A DNA stretch of 64,000 nucleotides. It comes from Sipunculus nudus. Its lineage: Eukaryota; Annelida; Sipuncula; Golfingiida; Sipunculidae. Below the pieces are notes generated by a model, which made no database searches, had not been told where the DNA came from, and was given only the letters and a program-made list of their open reading frames with translations. Positions within the stretch are counted from its first letter, which is position 1; every line of letters begins with the position of its first letter. A program made the position numbers and the translations under genes. Where the stretch lies: assembly GCA_026874595.1 (NCBI GenBank), contig CM049312.1, positions 24,609,956 through 24,673,955 of the forward strand. The letters are read 5' to 3'. This document shows positions 1 through 11,692 of this stretch, piece after piece.

Positions 1-3000
1 TCGTTGTTCTTGGTGAGCTATACGTGGGAGTAGAAGGAACACTGGCAGTTAGGGTGGGTTTCTCAGCTGTGTTTGTTGCACTCGTGGAGCTGTCCACGGG
101 AGTAGAAGGAACATTGGCAGTTGGGGTTGTTTCCTTTGCCGTGTTGGTTGTTCTTGGTGAGCTATACGTGGGAGTAGAAGGAACACTGGCAGTTAGGGTG
201 GGTTTCTCAGCTGTGTTTGTTGCACTCGTGGAGCTGTCCACGGGAATAGAAGGAACATTGGCAGTTGGGGTTGTTTCCTTTGCCGTGTTGGTTGTTCTTG
301 GTGAGCTATACGTGGGAGTAGAAGGAACACTGGCAGTTAGGGTGGGTTTCTCAGCTGTGTTTGTTGCACTCGTGGAGCTGTCCACGGGAGTAGAAGGAAC
401 ATTGGCAGTTGGGGTTGTTTCCTTTGCCGTGTTGGTTGTTCTTGGTGAACTATACGTGGGAGTAGAAGGAACACTGGCAGTTAGGGTGGGTTTCTCAGCT
501 GTGTTTGTTGCACTCGTGGAGCTGTCCACGGGAGTAGAAGGAACAGAGGCAGTTGGGGTTGTTTCCTTTGCCGTGTTGGTTGTTCTTGGTGAGCTATACG
601 TGGGAGTAGAAGGAACACTGGCAGTTAGGGTGGGTTTCTCAGCTGTGTTTGTTGCACTCGTGGAGCTGTCCACGGGAGTAGAAGGAACAGAGGCAGTTGG
701 GGTTGTTTCCTTTGCCGTGTTGGTTGTTCTTGGTGAGCTATACGTGGGAGTAGAAGGAACACTGGCAGTTAGGGTGGGTTTCTCAGCTGTGTTTGTTGCA
801 CTCGTGGAGCTGTCCACGGGAGTAGAAGGAACATTGGCAGTTGGGGTTGTGTCCTTTGCCGTGTTGGTTGTTCTTGGTGAGCTATACGTGGGAGTAGAAG
901 GAACACTGGCAGTTAGGGTGGGTTTCTCAGCTGTGTTTGTTGCACTCGTGGAGCTGTCCACGGGAGTAGAAGGAACATTGGCAGTTGGGGTTGTTTCCTT
1001 TGCCGTGTTGGTTGTTCTTGGTGAGCTATACGTGGGAGTAGAAGGAACACTGGCAGTTAGGGTGGGTTTCTCAGCTGTGTTTGTTGCACTCGTGGAGCTG
1101 TCCACGGGAGTAGAAGGAACAGAGGCAGTTAGGGTGGGTTTCTCAGCTGTGTTTGTTGCACTCGTGGAGCTGTCCACGGGAGTAGAAGGAACATTGGCAG
1201 TTGGGGTTGTTTCCTTTGCCGTGTTGGTTGTTCTTGGTGAGCTATACGTGGGAGTAGAAGGAACACTGGCAGTTAGGGTGGGTTTCTCAGCTGTGTTTGT
1301 TGCACTCGTGGAGCTGTCCACGGGAGTAGAAGGAACATTGGCAGTTGGGGTTGTTTCCTTTGCCGTGTTGGTTGTTCTTGGTGAGCTATACGTGGGAGTA
1401 GAAGGAACACTGGCAGTAAGGGTGGGTTTCTCAGCTGTGTTTGTTCCACTCGTGGAGCTGTCCACGGGAGTAGAAGGAACATTGGCAGTTGGGGTTGTTT
1501 CCTTTGCCGTGTTGGTTGTTCTTGGTGAGCTATACGTGGGAGTAGAAGGAACACTGGCAGTTAGGGTGGGTTTCTCAGCTGTGTTTGTTGCACTCGTGGA
1601 GCTGTCCACGGGAGTAGAAGGAACATTGGCAGTTGGGGTTGTTTCCTTTGCCGTGTTGGTTGTTCTTGGTGAGCTATACGTGGGAGTAGAAGGAACACTG
1701 GCAGTTAGGGTGGGTTTCTCAGCTGTGTTTGTTGCACTCGTGGAGCTGTCCACGGGAGTAGAAGGAACATTGGCAGTTGGGGTTGTTTCCTTTGCCGTGT
1801 TGGTTGTTCTTGGTGAGCTATACGTGGGAGTAGAAGGAACACTGGCAGTTAGGGTGGGTTTCTCAGCTGTGTTTGTTGCACTCGTGGAGCTGTCCACGGG
1901 AGTAGAAGGAACATTGGCAGTTGGGGTTGTTTCCTTTGCCGTGTTGGTTGTTCTTGGTGAGCTATACGTGGGAGTAGAAGGAACACTGGCAGTTAGGGTG
2001 GGTTTCTCAGCTGTGTTTGTTGCACTCGTGGAGCTGTCCACGGGAGTAGAAGGAACATTGGCAGTTGGGGTTGTTTCCTTTGCCGTGTTGGTTGTTCTTG
2101 GTGAGCTATACGTGGGAGTAGAAGGAACACTGGCAGTTAGGGTGGGTTTCTCAGCTGTGTTTGTTGCACTCGTGGGGCTGTCCACGGGAGTAGAAGGAAC
2201 ATTGGCAGTTGGGGTTGTTTCCTTTGCCGTGTTGGTTGTTCTTGGTGAGCTATACGTGGGAGTAGAAGGAACACTGGCAGTTAGGGTGGGTTTCTCAGCT
2301 GTGTTTGTTGCACTCGTGGAGCTGTCCACGGGAGTAGAAGGAACATTGGCAGTTGGGGTTGTTTCCTTTGCCGTGTTGGTTGTTCTTGGTGAGCTATACG
2401 TGGGAGTAGAAGGAACACTGGCAGTTAGGGTGGGTTTCTCAGCTGTGTTTGTTGCACTCGTGGAGCTGTCCACGGGAGTAGAAGGAACAGAGGCAGTTGG
2501 GGTTGTTTCCTTTGCCGTGTTGGTTGTTCTTGGTGAGCTATACGTGGGAGTAGAAGGAACACTGGCAGTTAGGGTGGGTTTCTCAGCTGTGTTTGTTGCA
2601 CTCGTGGAGCTGTCCACGGGAGTAGAAGGAACATTGGCAGTTGGGGTTGTTTCCTTTGCCGTGTTGGTTGTTCTTGGTGAGCTATACGTGGGAGTAGAAG
2701 GAACACTGGCAGTTAGGGTGGGTTTCTCAGCTGTGTTTGTTGCACTCGTGGAGCTGTCCACGGGAGTAGAAGGAACAGAGGCAGTTGGGGTTGTTTCCTT
2801 TGCCGTGTTCGTTGTTCTTGGTGAGCTATACGTGGGAGTAGAAGGAACACTGGCAGTTAGGGTGGGTTTCTCAGCTGTGTTTGTTGCACTCGTGGAGCTG
2901 TCCACGGGAGTAGAAGGAACATTGGCAGTTGGGGTTGTTTCCTTTGCCGTGTTGGTTGTTCTTGGTGAGCTATACGTGGGAGTAGAAGGAACACTGGCAG

Positions 3001-6000
3001 TTAGGGTGGGTTTCTCAGCTGTGTTTGTTGCACTCGTGGAGCTGTCCACGGGAGTAGAAGGAACATTGGCAGTTGGGGTTGTTTCCTTTGCCGTGTTGGT
3101 TGTTCTTGGTGAGCTATACGTGGGAGTAGAAGGAACACTGGCAGTTAGGGTGGGTTTCTCAGCTGTGTTTGTTGCACTCGTGGAGCTGTCCACGGGAGTA
3201 GAAGGAACATTGGCAGTTGGGGTTGTTTCCTTTGCCGTGTTGGTTGTTCTTGGTGAGCTATACGTGGGAGTAGAAGGAACACTGGCAGTTAGGGTGGGTT
3301 TCTCAGCTGTGTTTGTTGCACTCGTGGAGCTGTCCACGGGAGTAGAAGGAACAGAGGCAGTTGGGGTTGTTTCCTTTGCCGTGTTGGTTGTTCTTGGTGA
3401 GCTATACGTGGGAGTAGAAGGAACACTGGCAGTTAGGGTGGGTTTCTCAGCTGTGTTTGTTGCACTCGTGGAGCTGTCCACGGGAGTAGAAGGAACATTG
3501 GCAGTTGGGGTTGTTTCCTTTGCCGTGTTGGTTGTTCTTGGTGAGCTATACGTGGGAGTAGAAGGAACACTGGCAGTTAGGGTGGGTTTCTCAGCTGTGT
3601 TTGTTGCACTCGTGGAGCTGTCCACGGGAGTAGAAGGAACAGAGGCAGTTGGGGTTGTTTCCTTTGCCGTGTTCGTTGTTCTTGGTGAGCTATACGTGGG
3701 AGTAGAAGGAACACTGGCAGTTAGGGTGGGTTTCTCAGCTGTGTTTGTTGCACTCGTGGAGCTGTCCACGGGAGTAGAAGGAACATTGGCAGTTGGGGTT
3801 GTTTCCTTTGCCGTGTTGGTTGTTCTTGGTGAGCTATACGTGGGAGTAGAAGGAACACTGGCAGTTAGGGTGGGTTTCTCAGCTGTGTTTGTTGCACTCG
3901 TGGAGCTGTCCACGGGAGTAGAAGGAACAGAGGCAGTTGGGGTTGTTTCCTTTGCCGTGTTGGTTGTTCTTGGTGAGCTATACGTGGGAGTAGAAGGAAC
4001 ACTGGCAGTTAGGGTGGGTTTCTCAGCTGTGTTTGTTGCACTCGTGGAGCTGTCCACGGGAGTAGAAGGAACATTGGCAGTTGGGGTTTTGTCCTTTGCC
4101 GTGTTGGTTGTTCTTGGTGAGCTATACGTGGGAGTAGAAGGAACACTGGCAGTTAGGGTGGGTTTCTCAGCTGTGTTTGTTGCACTCGTGGAGCTGTCCA
4201 CGGGAGTAGAAGGAACATTGGCAGTTGGGGTTGTTTCCTTTGCCGTGTTGGTTGTTCTTGGTGAGCTATACGTGGGAGTAGAAGGAACACTGGCAGTTAG
4301 GGTGGGTTTCTCAGCTGTGTTTGTTGCACTCGTGGAGCTGTCCACGGGAGTAGAAGGAACATTGGCAGTTGGGGTTGTTTCCTTTGCCGTGTTGGTTGTT
4401 CTTGGTGAGCTATACGTGGGAGTAGAAGGAACACTGGCAGTTAGGGTGGGTTTCTCAGCTGTGTTTGTTGCACTCGTGGAGCTGTCCACGGGAGTAGAAG
4501 GAACATTGGCAGTTGGGGTTGTTTCCTTTGCCGTGTTGGTTGTTCTTGGTGAGCTATACGTGGGAGTAGAAGGAACACTGGCAGTTAGGGTGGGTTTCTC
4601 AGCTGTGTTTGTTGCACTCGTGGAGCTGTCCACGGGAGTAGAAGGAACAGAGGCAGTTGGGGTTGTTTCCTTTGCCGTGTTGGTTGTTCTTGGTGAGCTA
4701 TACGTGGGAGTAGAAGGAACACTGGCAGTTAGGGTGGGTTTCTCAGCTGTGTTTGTTGCACTCGTGGAGCTGTCCACGGGAGTAGAAGGAACATTGGCAG
4801 TTGGGGTTGTTTCCTTTGCCGTGTTGGTTGTTCTTGGTGAGCTATACGTGGGAGTAGAAGGAACACTGGCAGTTAGGGTGGGTTTCTCAGCTGTGTTTGT
4901 TGCACTCGTGGAGCTGTCCACGGGAGTAGAAGGAACAGAGGCAGTTGGGGTTGTTTCCTTTGCCGTGTTCGTTGTTCTTGGTGAGCTATACGTGGGAGTA
5001 GAAGGAACACTGGCAGTTAGGGTGGGTTTCTCAGCTGTGTTTGTTGCACTCGTGGAGCTGTCCACGGGAGTAGAAGGAACATTGGCAGTTGGGGTTGTTT
5101 CCTTTGCCGTGTTGGTTGTTCTTGGTGAGCTATACGTGGGAGTAGAAGGAACACTGGCAGTTAGGGTGGGTTTCTCAGCTGTGTTTGTTGCACTCGTGGA
5201 GCTGTCCACGGGAGTAGAAGGAACAGAGGCAGTTGGGGTTGTTTCCTTTGCCGTGTTGGTTGTTCTTGGTGAGCTATACGTGGGAGTAGAAGGAACACTG
5301 GCAGTTAGGGTGGGTTTCTCAGCTGTGTTTGTTGCACTCGTGGAGCTGTCCACGGGAGTAGAAGGAACATTGGCAGTTGGGGTTGTGTCCTTTGCCGTGT
5401 TGGTTGTTCTTGGTGAGCTATACGTGGGAGTAGAAGGAACACTGGCAGTTAGGGTGGGTTTCTCAGCTGTGTTTGTTGCACTCGTGGAGCTGTCCACGGG
5501 AGTAGAAGGAACATTGGCAGTTGGGGTTGTTTCCTTTGCCGTGTTGGTTGTTCTTGGTGAGCTATACGTGGGAGTAGAAGGAACACTGGCAGTTAGGGTG
5601 GGTTTCTCAGCTGTGTTTGTTGCACTCGTGGAGCTGTCCACGGGAGTAGAAGGAACATTGGCAGTTGGGGTTGTTTCCTTTGCCGTGTTGGTTGTTCTTG
5701 GTGAGCTATACGTGGGAGTAGAAGGAACACTGGCAGTTAGGGTGGGTTTCTCAGCTGTGTTTGTTGCACTCGTGGAGCTGTCCACGGGAGTAGAAGGAAC
5801 ATTGGCAGTTGGGGTTGTTTCCTTTGCCGTGTTGGTTGTTCTTGGTGAGCTATACGTGGGAGTAGAAGGAACACTGGCAGTTAGGGTGGGTTTCTCAGCT
5901 GTGTTTGTTGCACTCGTGGAGCTGTCCACGGGAGTAGAAGGAACATTGGCAGTTGGGGTTGTTTCCTTTGCCGTGTTGGTTGTTCTTGGTGAGCTATACG

Positions 6001-6670
6001 TGGGAGTAGAAGGAACACTGGCAGTTAGGGTGGGTTTCTCAGCTGTGTTTGTTGCACTCGTGGAGCTGTCCACGGGAGTAGAAGGAACAGAGGCAGTTGG
6101 GGTTGTTTCCTTTGCCGTGTTGGTTGTTCTTGGTGAGCTATACGTGGGAGTAGAAGGAACACTGGCAGTTAGGGTGGGTTTCTCAGCTGTGTTTGTTGCA
6201 CTCGTGGAGCTGTCCACAGGAGTAGAAGGAACATTGGCAGTTGGGGTTGTTTCCTTTGCCGTGTTCGTTGTTCTTGGTGAGCTATACGTGGGAGTAGAAG
6301 GAACACTGGCAGTTAGGGTGGGTTTCTCAGCTGTGTTTGTTGCACTCGTGGAGCTGTCCACGGGAGTAGAAGGAACATTGGCAGTTGGGGTTGTTTCCTT
6401 TGCCGTGTTGGTTGTTCTTGGTGAGCTATACGTGGGAGTAGAAGGAACACTGGCAGTTAGGGTGGGTTTCTCAGCTGTGTTTGTTGCACTCGTGGAGCTG
6501 TCCACGGGAGTAGAAGGAACATTGGCAGTTGGGGTTGTTTCCTTTGCCGTGTTGGTTGTTCTTGGTGAGCTATACGTGGGAGTAGAAGGAACACTGGCAG
6601 TTAGGGTGGGTTTCTCAGCTGTGTTTGTTGCACTCGTAGAGCTTTCCGCGGGAATAGAAGGAACAGAGGC
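1..6670. repeat. 144-bp tandem array (two 72-bp half units), about 46 copies
   Basis: Copies are nearly identical and start every 144 bp (for example GGTGAGCTATACGTGG at 12 and 156). Each unit is two diverged 72-bp halves. Variants recur in different copies, such as ACATTGG/ACAGAGG and GTTGG/GTTCG, as expected of unequal exchange or gene conversion. Around 1103-1174 two halves of the same type are adjacent, showing that the 72-bp half is itself a recombination unit. The right-hand terminal half (about 6620-6670) is the most diverged. All length changes seen are multiples of 3, preserving the minus-strand frame. Confidence 0.97.
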
Positions 6671-6906
6671 AGTCGAAGTGGATTCCTCTATTTGATTCAT
6701 GGTACTCTGTTGGGCGTCCGCTTGTATTAAACAATCTTCTACATCCACATCGTGCCAATCCTTGTTACAACATAGCCTGATTTGTTCATGATCTCCAGAA
6801 GGAAAACTGTACCCATCATTACACCGAAATAATACACGATCTGCCAAGGCAGATCCCTGATAGGTGTAGTCCCCATTTGCCGGACGTGTAGGCTGTCCCG
6901 AACACC
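1..6906 (-). CDS. Gene 1, large exon (partial): sushi/CCP domain followed by mucin-like Ser/Thr/Pro tandem repeats
   Basis: Seen: after a minus-strand acceptor (AG at 6907-6908) the exon opens in phase 1 with a sushi-like module of about 60 residues (CSGQPTRPANGDYTY, then DRVLFRCNDGYS, a CC pair, W and a final C). A linker leads into a repeat frame open through all copies to base 1. The 48-residue repeat is two related 24-residue halves, each containing VPSTP; 29 of 48 residues are Thr, Ser or Pro. Known: PTS-rich tandem repeats are the hallmark of mucin domains, densely O-glycosylated and extended. Inference: an extracellular stalk or gel-forming segment of a multidomain lectin-like protein; the C-terminus lies beyond the window. 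The frame has no ATG of its own, so a scan for ATG-initiated ORFs misses it. The opposite-strand ORF is a by-product of the same periodicity. Confidence 0.85.
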
Positions 6907-7064
6907 CTAAAATATACAAAATGTCAATAAAAGTATAACATTTCCAAACTCTAAAATACAGACAAAATTTTAACTATAAATGAACTACCAGATGCAGCAA
7001 TGGACCGTTTAAAAAAATGATTAAAATAAATCGAAATAATAGTTAACCCAGTCAGTTGATACAA

Positions 7065-7065
7065 A

Positions 7066-7120
<55 letters not shown>

Positions 7121-7121
7121 C
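7065..7121. repeat. (TA)n microsatellite in intron
   Basis: Alternating TA tract with a few interruptions, directly downstream (minus strand) of the second lectin domain's last exon. Confidence 0.9.
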
Positions 7122-7171
7122 TCATATGTGTATGTGTGTCTGGGTGTATGTGTGAGCCTGGCTGTAATGAC

Positions 7172-7419
7172 CTTGAATGATATTCTGTGAAGACTGCTGA
7201 TACCAGCTTAATTGTGAACACAGGAAGTAACATTCGTCAGAACAGTTCCTCTGTTCCCAATGGCTTTTCCCGGCTCTCACTGCTACACATCCTCCGTAGC
7301 TGGCTGGTTGTCCGGGTGCCCAATTTGTCCAGACATATTGTGTCTTATCATACCACTGATGTGATCCTGGCCATTCAAGGTCTGACAACCCGATCCAAAA
7401 GCATTCATTTATATGGGAC
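7172..7419 (-). CDS. Gene 1 exon: C-terminal half of C-type lectin domain 2
   Basis: Seen: begins after a TTGTACAG acceptor in phase 2 and ends at an AAG|GTCATT donor in phase 1, which fits the phase-1 start of the following sushi exon. The peptide contains the family signature WIGL, then VWTNWAPGQP, GGCVAV, RNC and YFLC, giving the three C-terminal cysteines of a C-type lectin fold. Odd: the calcium/sugar site is not canonical. The EPN/QPD position reads QPA and the WND position reads WEQ. Known: losing these residues usually abolishes calcium-dependent mannose or galactose binding. Inference: the domain may bind protein or another ligand, or serve structurally. A run of about 20 residues follows the last cysteine before the donor. 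Confidence 0.88.
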
Positions 7420-7544
7420 CTGTACAAGGAAAAACGTATTATATTTTTAAACATCTCAAATCGACAGCGTATCAGTAGTAATTTGTTGTAATGGGTGTTT
7501 TATGTGTACAAAATGACTGAATTGTAAAGTTGAGAAACACCTGC

Positions 7545-7689
7545 CTGTTGAAAATCTCGGCCGCTTCTTTAATAATTGTAATGTTCACTAAAGAACCCAA
7601 CTCAGCCTTCAAGTAGTTGTCAACACAATGTCTGGATGCCATGCTGTAATTCTCTTTTCGGTCGTCAATTATGTCATAACATACACTCT
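7545..7689 (-). CDS. Gene 1 exon: N-terminal half of C-type lectin domain 2
   Basis: Seen: the frame contains SVCYDII, the alpha-1 helix cysteine in ASRHCVDNYLKAE, and the following LGSLVNIT segment typical of the first half of a C-type lectin domain (…L.si.). Phase-1 entry after ACAAG is chosen because the preceding exon leaves in phase 1; CCGAG five bases upstream is a second acceptor candidate. The 3' end is unusual: keeping frame with the next exon (phase 2) needs the cut CAG|GCAGGT, a GC-AG intron. The alternative GT donor four bases later (after 7541) leaves phase 0, and the next exon then hits a stop. The other lectin domain of this gene has its matching intron in phase 2, supporting the GC donor. 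Confidence 0.72.
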
Positions 7690-8191
7690 CTTGTCTCGGA
7701 ATTTCACATGTTGAAAGAAATAGAATATATTTAGAATATATGTATTCACAAAGCGCAGTAGCAGATTAAGACAGGATTAATCGGATACTAGACTACCTCC
7801 TTTTTTTCAGCCACCATAACCTATTATTCAAGGATTCAACAAGTGTTTTAGCCGCCTTAACTCAGCTCCCTTTCCAGACCTGAGCTTTTCTGTTTAGTCT
7901 TCCTGGGTTGGACTCCCCTTTTTTAAAAACCTGGACCCATCTCTGAACCTCGCTTATTATGACAATGATGTACGGTCATGGTCATTTTACAGCATAATCA
8001 ATTTATGATACGGGTAAGTTACAGAGATACATTTTTATTCTTGAAAGTTAGTCATATATTCTCTTTTGTATACCTTAATTCCGCAATTTTTCCAATAAAT
8101 TATTATAAATGAATGAAAACTGCCTAAAGTTCATGCTAAGTGTTCCTGATATATATATATACATATATGTTTATATATATATTTATATATG

Positions 8192-8232
<41 letters not shown>

Positions 8233-8799
8233 TATGTCTTTTGATTCACGAACCTTGAAACCCGAACTCATCTACAAGGCATCCTGTAAGAAGAAGAAAG
8301 GTACATGTAGTAAGTCATGTTAGTAATTAAGTAACTTCTCTCGAAATAATTACATAAAATACTAGAAATATGCAGTCTCATGAATGCAGGCCTCTGCCAT
8401 TCTAGCGATCCTAAAACGTATTTGCATTCAGCTATTCGGCCAATATTCCCAGGTTCACTCGTGCATAAGTGTATGTTCGTTTCTACATAATCATGGAAGT
8501 CATTCCAAAAAACCCAAGGAAGATAGTCATGAGACAGATCCACACCTAAAACCATGCGGTTTTTTCTTTGCTCATTCCCGAAATGCGTTTAACATTTCAT
8601 GAGATTCTGTACAAGACTGCGTGAGTTATGCTGTAGACAAATACACAAACACATACGAACGAGAACGAAATCATACCCTCCAGACGAAGTCAGTAAACAT
8701 TTTACAGAGATATATTGTGAATTAAAACAAATCGCTTTCGCTATTATCCGGTGAAAAATAAAAATAAAAAGATATTTCACCAACTAATGCACGTCTTAC
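7690..8799 (-). other. Gene 1 intron with (AT)n microsatellite
   Basis: About 1.1 kb between the two lectin domains. It holds a compound AT microsatellite at roughly 8149-8236. Otherwise I see AT-rich sequence without coding signal. Confidence 0.7.
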
Positions 8800-8993
8800 C
8801 TGTGGCGTATGATTCACACATTGGATAAAATTCCATACTACAGTTTCGCATGCTGAGCTTGCCCGCATGAAGTATACCACACTTCTCATCCTTCGAGGGT
8901 GTAGGTGTCTCTGCCCACCTATCGTAGGTCAGGGGGTATCTGTTTTCCCATTGTATTCTGGTGCTCTTTACCAAACCAATCCAGTGTGTTTCA
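8800..8993 (-). CDS. Gene 1 exon: C-terminal half of C-type lectin domain 1
   Basis: Seen: begins after a TTTTTTGTAG acceptor in phase 2 and ends at a strong CACAG|GTAAGA donor in phase 1. The translated segment has THWIGL, a tryptophan pair in the QWENRYPLTYDRW region, then KCGIL, RNC and PMC, the conserved second-half cysteines. Odd: the long-loop sugar motif is replaced by TPTPS and the WND position by a leucine/methionine segment, so calcium-dependent carbohydrate binding is doubtful. Neighbours: the N-terminal half lies one 502-bp intron upstream. Length and splice phase match the second lectin domain, consistent with internal duplication. Confidence 0.88.
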
Positions 8994-9495
8994 CTACAAA
9001 AAAGTCGAATATAACAATCCGACGTCTCACCATATCCGTCTAATAACTGTCGAGCAAACATCATTACAGTAAAGCAATGATTTATAGAGGCTCCACAATC
9101 GTTTGTTATAGATATTATACACGGACTAAACAATTAAGTTAGGATTTAGGACTAGAGAAGATTCAGAAAATCGTTGCATATATTGGTTAGCCCTCGTTCA
9201 AGTGAAAGGTTGTGTTGAATATTATACACCGTGACCACAAGATCAACTTACATGTATACAATGTTAAAGCATGACCCGAGTGGATGAAGGGTGGATTCAA
9301 AATAAAGAACGAAACATCGACTCATGAAAGCTTTAAAAAAACGTTCTTATTGGCATGTCCCAATGATCTATTAGTCGCATTTTCCTAAAAGTTTTTTTTC
9401 TGTTATAATCAACAGATCGTATTGACTTAACACGGGCATGAAGACAGAATGTGATATGAAATATGAATATATGAATATGGAATATGAAATAATAC

Positions 9496-9670
9496 TTGGT
9501 TTCTTCCTTTATCCAGTCGAGTTCCCACTCGTCCTCGAACATGGCAAGTGTCATGTTCTGTTCCACACAAAAGCGTTTTGACTTCTCCCACGTGTACTGC
9601 CTGTCGTCGTGTTTGTAACAGCTGGAACTGTCTCCCTCATCTGTCAAGTTATAGTAGGATGGGTCCTGCG
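9496..9670 (-). CDS. Gene 1 exon: N-terminal half of C-type lectin domain 1
   Basis: Seen: acceptor TTCTGTATTCAG at 9671-9682, phase-1 entry, and donor ACCAA|GTATTA in phase 2, pairing with the next exon. The peptide has SSSCYKHDD, the helix cysteine in KSKRFCVEQN, then LAMFEDEWELDWI, matching the first strand, helix and turn of a C-type lectin domain. The acidic, hydrophilic start (PSYYNLTDEGD) is a short linker after the second TSP1 domain and contains an N-L-T glycosylation sequon. The preceding exon is the TSP1 exon 14712-14861, with a 5-kb intron between them that is full of transposon remains. Confidence 0.87.
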
Positions 9671-10299
9671 CTGAATACAGAAAACAAAAGCTAAAGGACG
9701 CAAATGCTCACCCGCGCTTGTTCACAACATGGCAATTCATGAACTGAACTGAAAAACCGAGATTACAGGAAACTCATTGATTTTTAAAGATCCATTCCTA
9801 CTGCAACTTCTACACAGAAGCATTACGACAAAGCATGACTTCTGGGCCTAAATTCTTCCTTATCTCTCCTTTTTTGAACGGTTGGGCTGATATGCTTGCT
9901 TTGATGAGATTTGAAACGTGCAATTCACTGTTCTGTATAAACGGACTTTCTTTAAACTTCGCATGGCCATAATGACACGAATGAGCAAGTTGGAGTTGAT
10001 AGAATGGAACATGATAGTGTGTCAGCGCTGAACACATTTTCAGGACTGCTGTATTCAATGTGCTGGAATCATCCTAATTAAAAAAAAATAAATTAAGGTG
10101 CCAGCAGAGATATGAACCACTTTTCCAAGATCGGTATGTGTGTAGAAAATGTTGCATTCTGGAAAATCTGAAAGTTTTCAAATTCGACTGCATGAATGGA
10201 AATACAGTTATTTCTTCTAGTTCGCATATTTCTCAGGTAACCCAGAAGGATGAACAGATTCATCTGACAAACATTTAATTTCTGTTGCAATTTGGTTTT
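9671..10299 (-). other. Gene 1 intron, nothing recognised
   Basis: AT-rich intronic sequence 3' of the second TSP1 exon. Only short ORFs without domain signal. Confidence 0.5.
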
Positions 10300-10799
10300 C
10301 ATTCTACAGACGTTGTGACACTGCTGTTAGAGGTGCTCTGCAGTCTGATTTTGGGATCTGCAGCTGAATGTGGTATAAAGGGTAACCCTACGCATCTCGG
10401 ACATATGTTTGTTTAGGCTGTGAAAAACATTCTCAGTCTGAAAAAAAATAATTTATTCTTGTCCGGTAATGTGATGGTACTCATCACGCTTGACTGTTGC
10501 CTTCCTTGGTGAATTGTTGAGGGTTCAATCTTCAAATATGACCAGTTCAGTTCAGAAGGACTACCCCTCCTTGTGCACTTACTGATGGAAGCGTCCATAA
10601 TTTCTGCTTCTTTTTCACTTGCTCTATGCTGGTAGTTGTAGTAAGTACTTATAATTCTGCCTTGTAGTTGCTGCAGTGTTTTCCAGGTAGTGTGGCCCCT
10701 GACTCAAAATGACCATCTAGGTGTTGGATATAGGCTCCTGCTTTATCCTTTTTCATTTTCCGTGTAGCTGACCCAGTTGGTCACATCTTGTCAATGTTT

Positions 10800-11600
10800 T
10801 TGTGTATATTTGTCAAGAAGAGCCTAGGCGAGAGTGCACTTGTGAGATGCGTTCTTGGTGTCACCTGATGACACATGGGGGACAGCCTACACAACCGATA
10901 TTGATCTTTGGATTGCTAACGGAGCTCCAGGGCATGAATCTAAACAATGATGGAGTAAATAGCCCTGGGCGGGAATGTTCGTGGGAGAGATTGGCTGAGA
11001 GATTTCAGGTGGGCAAAACTAATTATTTTTATGCGGATTTTGGTAAATCCCTCTAGTCTTCGCTTCAAGGAATATATGTATTGGCAACAGAATTTCTCAT
11101 CTTAGATAAGGAGATTGTCTTGCACGACTTTAAAAGACGTCTTCAGTATCTGTTTTTGACCACGTAGTGGAACCATATAAGGAGCCTCCATATCATCTAC
11201 AAAGAGGGCTTCTTTGAAAGGTGCATTTTGAAGGCTCTCCAATAAAGTCGTCTGTGACGATGAGGAATAGCACAGGTTAAACTTTGTGATACATCATCTT
11301 TGATCAGTAACTTCTTTCTCTTCTAGCCATCAATTTTGACTTAGGATTTTCTGTTATTCAGGTACAACCATATCAACCGAAGCATCTTTTCAGCGACCGC
11401 TCATCGCTTAAGATTGATAATTAGCTCAGCTAGCGCATCTTGTCAGAAGCCTTTGGCACGTCTATCAGGGCTAGAGGATCGTTAATCTGCTGCTGGAATG
11501 CATCATGAATTTCTTGGGAAAGTAAAGTGTATCGATCTGCAGAGCAGCTTGATCCTGTCTTATTTCCTGACAAGATCTGTCTTCCGTTTGCAGGTCCCTC
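10800..11600 (-). pseudogene. Probable degenerate non-LTR (LINE) reverse transcriptase remnant
   Basis: On the minus strand, short blocks in shifting frames resemble a jockey/CR1-type reverse transcriptase in the right order. They are a segment ending LIDVPKASDKM (compare the D..KAFD motif), then LIWLYLNNRKS (compare the L…L..R motif), then ALFVDDM (compare the catalytic YADD box). Stops and frameshifts separate them, so the piece is dead. The resemblance is by eye and each block is short. Flanks at 10300-10800 may be the same element's tail. Confidence 0.4.
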
Positions 11601-11692
11601 ATCTGTTTATTAGGGAGGATGATCTTTATTATCACGGTACAGTTAATTCAGTCTAAGACGGGGATTCATGTGGTGCACCCTGGCCGGATATA

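Noticed and set aside
1273-1554. 93-residue minus-strand ORF in the array
   Set aside because: Another frame of the same repeat; it stops within each pair of units and has no link to the sushi exon.
1-6670. CRISPR-like or regulatory array
   Set aside because: No unique spacers; both halves of the unit are repeated and coding.
24-6695. 2223-residue plus-strand ORF of hydrophobic GVEGTLAV-type repeats
   Set aside because: It begins inside the array, has no flanking gene signals, and the opposite strand has a domain-linked, splice-consistent frame. Repeats with a period divisible by 3 easily keep several frames open.
7021-7454. Plus-strand and alternative minus-strand ORFs around the lectin exon at 7172-7419
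   Set aside because: They extend through the microsatellite or the intron; only the spliced segment carries the lectin signature.
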